A stretch of DNA of 64,000 nucleotides from Ectothiorhodospira haloalkaliphila ATCC 51935 (lineage in GTDB: Bacteria; Pseudomonadota; Gammaproteobacteria; Ectothiorhodospirales; Ectothiorhodospiraceae). Position 1 is the first letter of the stretch, and every line of letters starts with the position of its first letter. The notes below the pieces were generated by a model that saw only the letters and a list, made by a program, of their open reading frames with translations, searched no databases and was not told the origin of the DNA. A program made the translations under genes and the position numbers. The stretch covers positions 239,402 to 303,401 of the forward strand of contig NZ_KK214995.1 of the NCBI RefSeq assembly GCF_000633935.1, written 5' to 3'. Below are positions 17,650 through 27,577 of the stretch, piece by piece.

Positions 17650-19581
17650 ATGCCCGTAATCACCCTTCCCGACGAAAGCCAGCGCCGCTTCGATGATGCC
17701 GTGAGCGTGGCCGATGTGGCCGCCGACATCGGTCGTGGTCTGGCCAAGGCCACTCTGGCCGGCAAGGTGGATGGCCGCCTCGTGGATGCCAGCCATCGCA
17801 TCGATGAGGATGCCCGCCTGGCCATCGTCACCGACCGGGACCCTGAAGGGGTGGAGATGATCCGTCATTCCACGGCCCACCTCATGGCCCATGCAGTGAA
17901 GACCCTGTTCCCCAGCGCCCAGGTGACCATCGGCCCGGTGATCGATGATGGCTTTTATTACGATTTTGCCTTTGAGCGCCCCTTCCACCCGGAAGATCTG
18001 GAGAAGATTGAGGCCAAGATGAAGGAACTGGCCAAGGCGGATCTTCCCGTGGAGCGTCGGGTGATGCCCCGGGACGAGGCGGCGGAGTTCTTCCGTGCCC
18101 AAGGCGAGGAATACAAGGCCCGCATCATCGAGGACATCCCCCAGAACGAGGACATTTCCCTGTACACCCAGGGCGACTTCGTGGACCTGTGCCGTGGACC
18201 CCACGTGCCCAGCACCGGCAAGCTCAAGGCCTTCAAGCTGACCAAGGTGGCCGGCGCCTATTGGCGGGGCGATTCCAAAAACGAAATGCTCCAGCGCATC
18301 TACGGCACCGCCTGGCCCAACAAGCAGCAACTGGAAGACTACCTGCATCGCCTGGCCGAGGCGGAGCGCCGGGACCATCGTCGCATTGGCCAGGAGCTGA
18401 ACCTGTTCTCGATCCAGGACGAGGCTGGCGGTGGTCTGGTGTTCTGGCACCCTAACGGGGCCCGCATCCGCCGCGTTGTGGAACAGTTCTGGTACGACAT
18501 GCATGAGCGGGCGGGCTACGAATTCCTGTACACCCCGCATATCGCCAACCTGGAACTGTGGAAGACCTCGGGTCACGCCGACTTCTATGGCGAATCCATG
18601 TATGAGCCCATGGAAGACGACAACCAGGCCTTCCAGCTCAAGCCCATGAACTGCCCGTTCCACGTGCTGGTGTACAAGGACCGTCTGCGTTCCTACCGGG
18701 ATCTGCCCCTGCGCTGGGCGGAGATGGGGACGGTCTATCGCCGGGAGATGTCCGGTGCCCTGCATGGGCTGATGCGGGTGCGCGGGTTCACCCAGGACGA
18801 TGCCCACATCTTCTGCCGCGAGGATCAGATCGAAGACGAGATCCTGCGCATCCTGGATCTCACCCTGGACGTACTGCGGGCCTTCGGCTTCGACGACTTC
18901 GACATCAACCTGTCCACACGCCCCGACAAGGCGGTGGGTTCCGACCATATCTGGGAGCATGCCACCGCGGCCTTGCGGGCTGCCCTGGAGAAGAAGGGCC
19001 TGGAATATGAGCTGGATGAAGGTGGCGGCGCCTTCTATGGCCCGAAGATCGACATCAAGATCCGCGACGCCATTGGCCGTCAGTGGCAGTGCTCCACCGT
19101 ACAGCTGGATTTCAACCTGCCGGAACGGTTCGATCTGGAATACGTGGCCGATGACAATCAGCGTCGTCGTCCCATCATGGTTCACCGCGCCCTGCTGGGT
19201 TCCGTGGAGCGTTTCTTCGGTGTGCTCATCGAGCACTACGCTGGATCCTTCCCTCTGTGGCTGGCACCGGTACAGGCCCAGGTGCTCACCATCACCGATC
19301 GGCAGGACGATTATGCCCGGGAAGTGGTGCAAACCCTGCGAGCGCAAGGCCTTAGAGCTGAAATGGACTTGAGAAACGAGAAGATCGGCTTTAAAATCCG
19401 CGAGCACACTTTGCAGCGGGTGCCCTACCTTCTGGTTTTGGGAGACCGGGAGATGGAAACCCGATCCGTGGCCGTAAGATCCCGCACCGGGCAAGACCTG
19501 GGAACCATGGACCTGGATGTGCTCATCCAGCGTTTGTCCCGGGAAGTGGCGGATCGCGGTCGAACCATTGTGGAGGATTAA
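17650..19581 (+). CDS. thrS: threonyl-tRNA synthetase
   Basis: 643 residues, one more than E. coli ThrRS. The order is an N-terminal TGS domain (1-62), the editing domain with [12 protein letters not shown] near 77, the class II catalytic core and the anticodon-binding domain. Catalytic zinc ligands are C335 (MNCPF), H386 (DDAHIF) and H512 (VHRALLGS). The start MPVITLPD has GGAGAG about 9 bases upstream; the open frame continues 5' into the terminator and is not used. The stop is in the same frame as infC, separated by one codon. Confidence 0.97.
   Translation: MPVITLPDESQRRFDDAVSVADVAADIGRGLAKATLAGKVDGRLVDASHRIDEDARLAIVTDRDPEGVEMIRHSTAHLMAHAVKTLFPSAQVTIGPVIDDGFYYDFAFERPFHPEDLEKIEAKMKELAKADLPVERRVMPRDEAAEFFRAQGEEYKARIIEDIPQNEDISLYTQGDFVDLCRGPHVPSTGKLKAFKLTKVAGAYWRGDSKNEMLQRIYGTAWPNKQQLEDYLHRLAEAERRDHRRIGQELNLFSIQDEAGGGLVFWHPNGARIRRVVEQFWYDMHERAGYEFLYTPHIANLELWKTSGHADFYGESMYEPMEDDNQAFQLKPMNCPFHVLVYKDRLRSYRDLPLRWAEMGTVYRREMSGALHGLMRVRGFTQDDAHIFCREDQIEDEILRILDLTLDVLRAFGFDDFDINLSTRPDKAVGSDHIWEHATAALRAALEKKGLEYELDEGGGAFYGPKIDIKIRDAIGRQWQCSTVQLDFNLPERFDLEYVADDNQRRRPIMVHRALLGSVERFFGVLIEHYAGSFPLWLAPVQAQVLTITDRQDDYAREVVQTLRAQGLRAEMDLRNEKIGFKIREHTLQRVPYLLVLGDREMETRSVAVRSRTGQDLGTMDLDVLIQRLSREVADRGRTIVED
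19572..19576 (+). promoter_or_regulatory. Shine-Dalgarno site for AUC-initiated infC
   Basis: GGAGG lies within the last codons of thrS, 8 bases before the ATC used as infC start. It is the only strong ribosome site near the conserved N-terminus of IF-3 and so decides the start. Confidence 0.8.
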
Positions 19582-19584
19582 AGT

Positions 19585-20103
19585 ATCAGCGCTGGAAAAG
19601 AGAACCGACTGAACGAGCAGATCAGCGTCCCGCAGGTCCGCCTCATTGCCGAGGACGGAAAGAACCTGGGGGTCATGCAGACTCGCGACGCCATGAAGAT
19701 TGCCGAGGAGGCTGAACTCGACCTGGTCGAGATCGTTCCGACCGCCGACCCACCGGTCTGTCGGGTCATGGACTACGGCAAATTCAAGTTCGAGCAGAGC
19801 AAGAAGACGCAGGCTGCCAAGAAGAATCAAAAACAGGTTCAGATCAAGGAAGTGAAGTTTCGCCCGGGCACCGATGAGGGCGACTATAACGTCAAGATCC
19901 GAAATCTCACCCGGTTTCTGGAACATGGGGACAAGTGCAAGGTCACCATCCGCTTCCGTGGTCGCGAAATGGCCCACCAGGAGTTGGGTGGCAAGCTGCT
20001 GGACCGGATCGAACAGGATCTGGAAGAACTTGCCACTGTGGAGCAGCGACCCAAGATGGAAGGTCGCCAGATGATCATGGTGCTCGGCCCCAAGAAGAAG
20101 TAA
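19585..20103 (+). CDS. infC: translation initiation factor IF-3 (AUC start)
   Basis: 172 residues when started at ATC. No ATG, GTG or TTG exists in frame between the thrS stop and an ATG at 19675, and starting there would remove the conserved RLNEQI...[14 protein letters not shown] portion of the N-domain. GGAGG sits 8 bases before the ATC. E. coli infC uses AUU, which IF-3 itself discriminates against for autorepression; an AUC here fits the same control. The linker is Lys-rich ([12 protein letters not shown]) and the C-domain ([19 protein letters not shown]) binds the 30S platform. Confidence 0.95.
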   Translation: MSAGKENRLNEQISVPQVRLIAEDGKNLGVMQTRDAMKIAEEAELDLVEIVPTADPPVCRVMDYGKFKFEQSKKTQAAKKNQKQVQIKEVKFRPGTDEGDYNVKIRNLTRFLEHGDKCKVTIRFRGREMAHQELGGKLLDRIEQDLEELATVEQRPKMEGRQMIMVLGPKKK

Positions 20104-20191
20104 CGAATAAAACGGACGCACGGGTTCCGGTACACCTGTGTGTCCTGATCAACAGGACCGCCGTGAAGGCGGCCTTACCAGGAGTTCGAAG

Positions 20192-20389
20192 ATGCCGAAG
20201 ATGAAGACCAACCGAGGCGCCGCCAAGCGCTTCACCAAGACCGGGGCGGGTGCGTTCAAGCGCGGCCAGTCCCATCGTCGTCACATCCTGACGAAGAAGA
20301 GCACCAAGCGTAAGCGTCAGTTGCGGTCGGCCTCCCATGTCCATCCTTCGGATGTGGCTGCTGTTCGCCAGATGCTGCCCCACCGCTAA
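20192..20389 (+). CDS. rpmI: 50S ribosomal protein L35
   Basis: 65 residues, strongly basic, beginning [20 protein letters not shown] and ending near [13 protein letters not shown], as L35 does. An AGGAG site lies about 9 bases upstream. The 88-base gap after infC contains small hairpins (GTCCTG/CAGGAC and CCGCC/GGCGG) where E. coli has L20-dependent translational control; no L20 site could be assigned here. Confidence 0.97.
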   Translation: MPKMKTNRGAAKRFTKTGAGAFKRGQSHRRHILTKKSTKRKRQLRSASHVHPSDVAAVRQMLPHR

Positions 20390-20416
20390 ACCGATTCTTC
20401 ACCAGGAGTACGAGAG

Positions 20417-20770
20417 ATGCCCCGAGTCAAAAGAGGTGTAACCGCCCACGCCCGGCACAAAAAGGTGCTGAAGAAGGCGAAGGGTTACTATGGTGCCCGT
20501 GGTAACGTCTATCGCGTTGCTGTCCAGGCCGTCACCAAGGCCGGTCAGTATGCCTATCGCGACCGTCGTCAGCGCAAGCGCCAGTTCCGCGCCTTGTGGA
20601 TTGCCCGTATCAACGCGGCCGCCCGCCAGTTCGACCTGTCCTACAGCCGCATGATTCACGGCCTGGACAAGGCTGGTATCGAAATCGACCGCAAGGTGCT
20701 GGCCGACCTGGCCGTGCATGACATTGCCGCTTTCGGTCGCATTGCCGAAAAGGCGAAGGCTGCCCTTTAA
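20417..20770 (+). CDS. rplT: 50S ribosomal protein L20
   Basis: 117 residues, the usual L20 size. [19 protein letters not shown] and [11 protein letters not shown]-type motifs (here [11 protein letters not shown]) are diagnostic, as is [14 protein letters not shown]-like sequence. L20 is an early 23S rRNA assembly protein and in E. coli represses rpmI-rplT. AGGAG lies about 10 bases before the ATG. Confidence 0.97.
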   Translation: MPRVKRGVTAHARHKKVLKKAKGYYGARGNVYRVAVQAVTKAGQYAYRDRRQRKRQFRALWIARINAAARQFDLSYSRMIHGLDKAGIEIDRKVLADLAVHDIAAFGRIAEKAKAAL

Positions 20771-21880
<1,110 letters not shown>

Positions 21881-21898
21881 TTTAAAGGGTAGTCATTC

Positions 21899-24277
21899 AT
21901 GAGAATCAGCAATCATTGGCTCGGCCAGTGGGTGGACCATGGCCTGACCGTGGAAGAACTGGGGCATCGCCTGACCATGGCCGGCCTGGAACTGGATGCC
22001 ATCGAACCGGCGGCTGCTTCGTTTGCCGGGGTGGTGGTGGGGCAGGTGCTCTCCGTGAAGCAGCACCCGGACGCCGATAAACTGCGCCTGTGCCTGGTGA
22101 ACGATGGCGGCGGCGAACCGATACCCGTGGTCTGCGGTGCCCCCAATGTGCACGAGGGGATGAAGGTTCCCTTTGCGCCTGTGGGTGCCACGCTGCCCAA
22201 TGATTTCAAGCTCAAGAAGGTCAAGCTGCGGGGTGCCCCGTCCCACGGGATGCTCTGTTCTGCCCGTGAACTGGGCCTGTCCGAGGCCAGCGAGGGCCTG
22301 ATGGAATTGCCGGCGGATACGCCCGTGGGGCAGGACCTGCGCGAACTCCTCAGCCTGGATGACCAGATTCTTGAGGTGGACCTGACTCCCAACCGGGCTG
22401 ATTGCCTGAGCCTGTCGGGGGTCGCCCGTGAGGTGGCCACCCTGACGAGGAAGCCACTCAAGGCCGTGGAAACCACGCCGGTTGCGGCAGCCTGCGATGA
22501 CATTTTCCCGGTGCGCCTGGATGCTCCCGCGGACTGCCCCCGTTACGCTGGCAGGGTGGTGCGTGGTGTGGATGCCACCGCAGCCACGCCCATCTGGATG
22601 CAGGAAAGGCTGCGCCGCGCTGGCCTCCGCAGCCTGGGGCCCCTGGTGGATGTGACCAATTACGTGATGCTGGAACTGGGTCAGCCCATGCATGCCTTCG
22701 ATCTGTCGGTATTGCGGGGCACCCTCATCGTGCGCCGCGCCCATGAGGGCGAAGCACTCAAGCTCCTGGACGAGAAGGATCTCACCCTGAGCGGTGATGA
22801 TCTGGTGATCGCCGATGAGGAGAAGTGCCTGGCCCTGGCGGGCATCATGGGGGGCGCGGCCAGTGGTGTGACCGACGCGACCCGGGATGTTTTCCTGGAA
22901 TCAGCCCACTTTGCCCCCATGGCGGTGGCAGGCCGGGCCCGTCACCATGGTTTGCATACCGATTCCTCCCATCGCTTTGAACGGGGCGTGGATCCTGAGC
23001 TGCCGTCCCGGGCCCTGGAACGTGCCACGCAGCTGCTCTGCGAGATTGCTGGAGGGCAGCCGGGGCCCGCGCAGGTGGCAGAGAGTGAAGGACATCTTCC
23101 GGTGCGAGCCACGATCGACTTTCGGCCTGTGCGGACCAATGAGTTGCTGGGTGCGAACATCAGCACGCAGGCCATGCAGGAGATCCTGACCCGTCTGGGC
23201 TGCCAGGTAACCGATGCGCAGACGTCCTGGCAGGTCACACCCCCGTCTTTCCGTTTCGACCTGGCCATCGAGGCAGACCTGGTGGAAGAGATCGCCCGGG
23301 TACACGGTTACGATGATCTGCCCACTCAACTGCCTGCAGTACAACCCCAGGTGACCTGGCTGGACGAGGCGCGGGTGCCGCCGCGTCGCATGCGTGCCTG
23401 TCTGACGGATCTGGGCTATCTGGAGGCAGTGACCTTCAGCTTTGTGGATCAGGCCTGGCAAGCCCGCTTTGCTCCGGCCGTGACCCCGTTGAAGCTCGCC
23501 AACCCCATCTCCTCGGAATTGGCCGTGATGCGGACCAGTTTGTGGCCGGGGCTGGTGAAGGCGGCGCAGTACAATCTCAATCGCCAGCAGGACCGCTTGC
23601 GCCTGTTCGAAATCGGCCTGAGCTTTGTACCCGAAGGCAATGAGCTCAAACAGGAAAAGATGATCGCAGGGCTGGTCTGTGGCCCGGCATGGCCGAATCA
23701 GTGGGGACAGCCGGACCGCACCGCCGACTTCTTCGACATGAAGGGGGATGTGGAGTCCCTGCTGGGGCTGGCTGGCCTTGACCGGCGCGTGGAATGGCAG
23801 GCCTGTGAGCATCCGGCCCTGCATCCTGGTCAGTCCGCCGAGTTGCGCCTGGATGGCCAGATCATCGGTTGGGCAGGCACTCTGAGCCCGGACCTGGAAG
23901 ACTGGCTGGACCTGGACATCAGCATGTATTTGTTCGAGTTGAAGCTGGAGGCCATCAGCAGGGGTGCGGTGCCCACATTCCGGGGCCAGAGCCGGTTCCC
24001 GGCCATCCGTCGGGACCTGGCGATACTGGTGGATGAGGCCGTGCCCGCCGCCCGGGTGGTGCAGGTGATCGAGTCCATGGACTACAGCGCCCTTCAGCAG
24101 GTGAGCCTGTTCGATGTGTATACCGGAAAAGGCGTACCTGAAGGAAGAAAAAGCCTGGCTTTGGGCTTGATTTTACAGGATTTATCCAGCACTCTAACCG
24201 ACAGTCAGGTGGACGACATGATTACTGCTGTCGTGGATAAATTACAAGAAGAGGTTGGGGCGACCCTCAGGGCTTGA
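21899..24277 (+). CDS. pheT: phenylalanyl-tRNA synthetase beta subunit
   Basis: 792 residues, as in E. coli (795). Domains in order: tRNA-binding EMAP-like domain (40-150, with KQHPDADKLRLC), B3/B4 editing domain (about 210-385), B5 DNA-binding-like domain (about 400-470), catalytic-like core and C-terminal ferredoxin-fold anticodon domain (RFPAIRRDLAILVDE near 700). It forms the synthetase with PheS and edits Tyr-tRNA-Phe. It is 3 bases from ihfA. Confidence 0.97.
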   Translation: MRISNHWLGQWVDHGLTVEELGHRLTMAGLELDAIEPAAASFAGVVVGQVLSVKQHPDADKLRLCLVNDGGGEPIPVVCGAPNVHEGMKVPFAPVGATLPNDFKLKKVKLRGAPSHGMLCSARELGLSEASEGLMELPADTPVGQDLRELLSLDDQILEVDLTPNRADCLSLSGVAREVATLTRKPLKAVETTPVAAACDDIFPVRLDAPADCPRYAGRVVRGVDATAATPIWMQERLRRAGLRSLGPLVDVTNYVMLELGQPMHAFDLSVLRGTLIVRRAHEGEALKLLDEKDLTLSGDDLVIADEEKCLALAGIMGGAASGVTDATRDVFLESAHFAPMAVAGRARHHGLHTDSSHRFERGVDPELPSRALERATQLLCEIAGGQPGPAQVAESEGHLPVRATIDFRPVRTNELLGANISTQAMQEILTRLGCQVTDAQTSWQVTPPSFRFDLAIEADLVEEIARVHGYDDLPTQLPAVQPQVTWLDEARVPPRRMRACLTDLGYLEAVTFSFVDQAWQARFAPAVTPLKLANPISSELAVMRTSLWPGLVKAAQYNLNRQQDRLRLFEIGLSFVPEGNELKQEKMIAGLVCGPAWPNQWGQPDRTADFFDMKGDVESLLGLAGLDRRVEWQACEHPALHPGQSAELRLDGQIIGWAGTLSPDLEDWLDLDISMYLFELKLEAISRGAVPTFRGQSRFPAIRRDLAILVDEAVPAARVVQVIESMDYSALQQVSLFDVYTGKGVPEGRKSLALGLILQDLSSTLTDSQVDDMITAVVDKLQEEVGATLRA

Positions 24278-24280
24278 GCA

Positions 24281-24580
24281 ATGGCACTGACCAAGGCGGA
24301 AATGGCGGAGCAACTCTTCGATGAGTTGGGGCTCAACAAGCGTGAGGCCAAGGAACTCGTTGAGTTGTTCTTTGAGGAAGTGCGCACGGCGCTGGAGCGC
24401 GGCGAGCAGGTGAAATTGTCGGGCTTTGGCAATTTCACCCTCCGCGACAAGAACCAGCGTCCCGGGCGAAATCCCAAGACAGGCGAAGAGATTCCCATAT
24501 CCGCCCGCCGCGTGGTGACTTTCCGCCCCGGGCAAAAACTCAAGGCGAGGGTTGAGTCCTATGCTGGAAGCGGGCAATAA
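24281..24580 (+). CDS. ihfA: integration host factor alpha subunit
   Basis: 99 residues, as in other IhfA proteins, starting [47 protein letters not shown] is the DNA-wrapping beta-arm with its intercalating Pro. IHF bends DNA at promoters and recombination sites. Placement after pheT is standard in gammaproteobacteria. Its last 20 bases overlap the next gene. Confidence 0.97.
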   Translation: MALTKAEMAEQLFDELGLNKREAKELVELFFEEVRTALERGEQVKLSGFGNFTLRDKNQRPGRNPKTGEEIPISARRVVTFRPGQKLKARVESYAGSGQ

Positions 24581-24944
24581 CAGCGAGCTGCCGGCCATTC
24601 CCGGCAAGCGCTATTTCACCATCGGCGAGGTCAGCGAATTATGCGGGGTCAAGCCCCATGTGCTGCGCTACTGGGAGCAGGAGTTCCCCTCCCTCAAACC
24701 GGTCAAGCGCCGCGGTAACCGTCGTTACTACCAGCGTCAGGATGTCATCCTGATTCGCCAGATCCGCAGTCTGCTCTATGAGCAGGGTTATACCATCGGT
24801 GGGGCCCGGCAGAAGCTCTCCGGCCAGGAGGCCAGGGAAGATACCACCCAGAGCCAGCAGATCATCCGCCAGATGCGCATCGAGCTGGAGGAAGTACTGC
24901 AGATCCTCAAGCAGAAACCACCTCAGTCCGGGGAGCATAAATAG
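24561..24944 (+). CDS. MerR-family transcriptional regulator
   Basis: 127 residues. The MerR winged helix-turn-helix is complete: [41 protein letters not shown] at about 16-55. A short C-terminal coiled coil ([18 protein letters not shown]) allows dimerisation. There is no sensory Cys-rich tail, so the signal is unknown. This gene follows ihfA in many gammaproteobacteria. A TTG three codons upstream is an alternative start. Confidence 0.9.
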   Translation: MLEAGNNSELPAIPGKRYFTIGEVSELCGVKPHVLRYWEQEFPSLKPVKRRGNRRYYQRQDVILIRQIRSLLYEQGYTIGGARQKLSGQEAREDTTQSQQIIRQMRIELEEVLQILKQKPPQSGEHK

Positions 24945-24958
24945 GCCGGTAGAGCCCC

Positions 24959-24987
24959 TTCCCAAACCGACCTGAGTTCCCTATAAT
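24959..24987 (+). promoter_or_regulatory. sigma-70 promoter of tRNA-Pro
   Basis: TTCCCA and a perfect TATAAT box are 17 bases apart. The -10 box ends 13 bases before the mature tRNA 5' end, giving a very short leader. Confidence 0.75.
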
Positions 24988-24999
24988 GCGGCACTCTTT

Positions 25000-25078
<79 letters not shown>

Positions 25079-25085
25079 AGTCCTC

Positions 25086-25113
25086 AAAAAGCCCGGCCTT
25101 GCCGGGCTTTTTT
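25086..25113 (+). terminator. rho-independent terminator of tRNA-Pro
   Basis: GCCCGGC and GCCGGGC form a stem with loop CTT, flanked by AAAAA upstream and TTTTTT downstream. It is placed just after tRNA-Pro and 13 bases before ampG. Confidence 0.9.
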
Positions 25114-25126
25114 GATTCGGCCCCTG

Positions 25127-26488
25127 ATGCATACCCCTCATACGCAACGCAGCTGGCGCAGTGCCTTTGCCGTCTATCGCCATCCCCGGGTGATCGGCAT
25201 GCTGTTCCTGGGATTTGCCGCGGGTCTGCCGCTGCTGCTGGTGGGCGGCACGTTCACCGCCTGGTTGCGGGACCTGGGGGTGGAGCTGGCGGCCATCGGC
25301 TTTCTCAGCTGGGTGGGCATGGCCCATTCCATCAAGGTCTTCTGGGCCCCCGTGGTGGATCGGCTGGAACTGCCCCTGCTCACCCGCTGGTTCGGTCGGC
25401 GCAGGGCCTGGATGCTCCTGGCGCAGGCGGTGATCGGTGGTTCGTTGCTGGGCATGGCCCTGACCGATCCTACCCAACATCTTTGGCTTGTGGCGGTCTG
25501 GGCCGTGCTGGCCGCCTTTGGTTCCGCCACCCAGGATATCGCCATTGATGCCTACCGCATCGAGGCAGTCACCCGGGATCGGCAGGGCGCCATGGCAGCC
25601 TCCTACATCTTTGGCTATCGGGTGGCCCTGCTGGCCGCCGGCGCGGGTGCCCTGCACCTGGCTGCCGTGGGTAACTGGAGCATTGCCTATGGGGTGATGG
25701 GGCTGCTCATGGGGGTCGGGCTGATCACCACGCTCATCATCCGCGAACCCGAGGTCACCGTGGATCGGACCACCCAACGCATGGAGCAGCGGGTGGTGGA
25801 CTATCTGCAGCGCACCCGACACCAGGGTTGGCGTCGAGGCCTGACCGCCTGGTTCATCGGTGCGGTGATCTGCCCCTTTGCCGATTTCATGAAACGCTTT
25901 GGGTGGGTGGCGTTGCTGATCCTCTTGTTCATCGGCACCTTCCGCATCAGCGATATCTTCATGGGAGTGATGGCCAATCCCTTCTATCTGGACCTGGGTT
26001 TCACCAAGACCCAGATCGCCAATGTGGCCGCCGCCTTCGGGCTGGCCATGACGCTCACGGGGGCGGCCCTGGGCGGCCTGCTGGTGGTGCGCTACGGCAT
26101 CATGCGCATGCTCATCTTCACCGCATTTCTGGCCCCGATAACCAATCTGACCTTCTCCTTGCTGGCCATGCTCGGCCCCGAGACCTATGGTCTGGTGCTG
26201 GCCATCATGGCCGACAACATCAGTGGTGGACTGGCCATCTCCGTGTTCATCGCCTATCTCTCCAGCCTGACCAATACCGCCTATACGGCAACGCAATACG
26301 CCCTGTTCAGCTCCCTGATGACACTGCCCGGGCAGTTCCTGGCCGGATTCACCGGCGTGCTGGTGGAGCATATTGACTGGTTCTGGTTCTTCATCTCCTC
26401 GGCCCTGATCGGCATACCGGCGATCGTGCTGGCCTTTGTGCTGGCGCGCTGGGCCAACCCGGACAGGATTGAACAGCCCGGCAAATAG
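25127..26488 (+). CDS. ampG: AmpG-family muropeptide permease
   Basis: 453 residues with about 12 transmembrane helices of the major facilitator type. Family motifs include FLGFAAGLPLLLVGGTFTAWL, LSWVGMAHSIKVFWAPVVDR and ATQDIAIDAYRIE. AmpG imports GlcNAc-anhydroMurNAc peptides across the inner membrane for peptidoglycan recycling and beta-lactamase control. The start MHTPHTQ is the first ATG after the tRNA terminator; the upstream frame runs into tRNA-Pro. No ampC or ampR is nearby. Confidence 0.92.
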   Translation: MHTPHTQRSWRSAFAVYRHPRVIGMLFLGFAAGLPLLLVGGTFTAWLRDLGVELAAIGFLSWVGMAHSIKVFWAPVVDRLELPLLTRWFGRRRAWMLLAQAVIGGSLLGMALTDPTQHLWLVAVWAVLAAFGSATQDIAIDAYRIEAVTRDRQGAMAASYIFGYRVALLAAGAGALHLAAVGNWSIAYGVMGLLMGVGLITTLIIREPEVTVDRTTQRMEQRVVDYLQRTRHQGWRRGLTAWFIGAVICPFADFMKRFGWVALLILLFIGTFRISDIFMGVMANPFYLDLGFTKTQIANVAAAFGLAMTLTGAALGGLLVVRYGIMRMLIFTAFLAPITNLTFSLLAMLGPETYGLVLAIMADNISGGLAISVFIAYLSSLTNTAYTATQYALFSSLMTLPGQFLAGFTGVLVEHIDWFWFFISSALIGIPAIVLAFVLARWANPDRIEQPGK

Positions 26489-26527
26489 ATCCGCGCCCCT
26501 TATCCCGCGCATTCATCAGGAGCCGCC

Positions 26528-27577
26528 GTGACCCAACCCGTACTGCACCTGTTCATCCCCGGTCTGCTGCACAAGGTGCCGGAATGGCTCGCATCCTATG
26601 GGGAGGTGGGACGCTATCCGGCGCTTGAATGGCTGTTGTCCAGAGGGGATCTGCATCCCTCCCGGGGCCTGCCCCGCGAGACTGCCTTGTGTCGGCTCTT
26701 TGGTATCAGCGACGGCATCCCCGCCGGGGCCCTGACACGCATGGCCTGCCATCCCGACGAACCGCTCACCGGCCGCTGGCTGTGTGCAGAACCCGTGTAC
26801 CTGGAGGCGGGCATCGACGACCTGGTGCTGACGGAGGCCTCCCAACTGAATCTGTCATCGCCTGAGGCCGAGGCACTGGCGACGCTGGTGAACGAACATT
26901 TCGCACATCGCCCCTGGACACTGAAGGCCTCGGCGCCTGATCACTGGCATATTCATCTCCCCGACGATGCGGATCCGGGCCTGGAAACCCAGCCGCTGTC
27001 TGCGGCGGTCGGCCAACGCGTTGGCCGACTCTTGCCCAGGAAGGGCCCCCACGCCAATGCGTGGCTGCAGGATTTGAATGAGCTCCAGATGCTGCTGTAT
27101 CCCGCCCCGGTGAATCAGGAGCGGGAAGGGCGGGGCCGTCATCCCATCAACAGTCTGTGGATCTGGGGAGAGGACCCCCTGCCATCGGCACCTGCCCAGG
27201 CCCCGCTGGCCGCCGTATTCGGGCAGGGTCGGTTGCTTGAGGGGCTGTGCCAGTGGGGCCGGGTACCCTGCCAGCGGCTCACGGAAGGTGCTGACGCCTT
27301 GCTGGAAACCAGCGCTGAGGAAGAGCGCCTGGTGGTCCTGGAAGACGTATGGGCGGCAGCCGCCTACGACGACATCGAGGCCTGGAGAATGGGGATGGAG
27401 GCTCTTGAGCGGGCATGGTTCGAGCCGCTTCTCAAGGCCGTCCAGCAGGGTAGGGTGCGCAGTCTTCAGTTGCATGCCGGGGATGGCTCGATCGCCGCTC
27501 TTGGCCCCACAGCGCGCTGGCAGTTCTGGCGTCGTCCCCGCTCCTTGAATGATCTGCTGGGAGGAGAAACCCGATGA
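26528..27577 (+). CDS. RpfE-like conserved protein (phosphoglycerate mutase-related annotation)
   Basis: 349 residues starting with GTG or an equivalent at the listed base (MTQPVLHLFIPGLL). It resembles a gamma/betaproteobacterial family found next to recJ and known as RpfE in Xanthomonas, often annotated as cofactor-independent phosphoglycerate mutase-like. No mutase metal-binding motif can be pointed to. Conserved-looking segments are RLFGISDGIPAGALTRM, DLNELQMLLY and INSLWIWGEG-like (here INSLWIWGEDPLP). Function is unknown. The stop overlaps the recJ start by 4 bases. Confidence 0.7.
   Translation: MTQPVLHLFIPGLLHKVPEWLASYGEVGRYPALEWLLSRGDLHPSRGLPRETALCRLFGISDGIPAGALTRMACHPDEPLTGRWLCAEPVYLEAGIDDLVLTEASQLNLSSPEAEALATLVNEHFAHRPWTLKASAPDHWHIHLPDDADPGLETQPLSAAVGQRVGRLLPRKGPHANAWLQDLNELQMLLYPAPVNQEREGRGRHPINSLWIWGEDPLPSAPAQAPLAAVFGQGRLLEGLCQWGRVPCQRLTEGADALLETSAEEERLVVLEDVWAAAAYDDIEAWRMGMEALERAWFEPLLKAVQQGRVRSLQLHAGDGSIAALGPTARWQFWRRPRSLNDLLGGETR

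Noticed and set aside
17326-20121. 931-codon open frame on the minus strand
   Set aside because: It lies wholly opposite thrS and infC. GC-rich coding DNA often leaves such antisense frames open, and the translation (many His, Gly, Gln, Leu) shows no domain.
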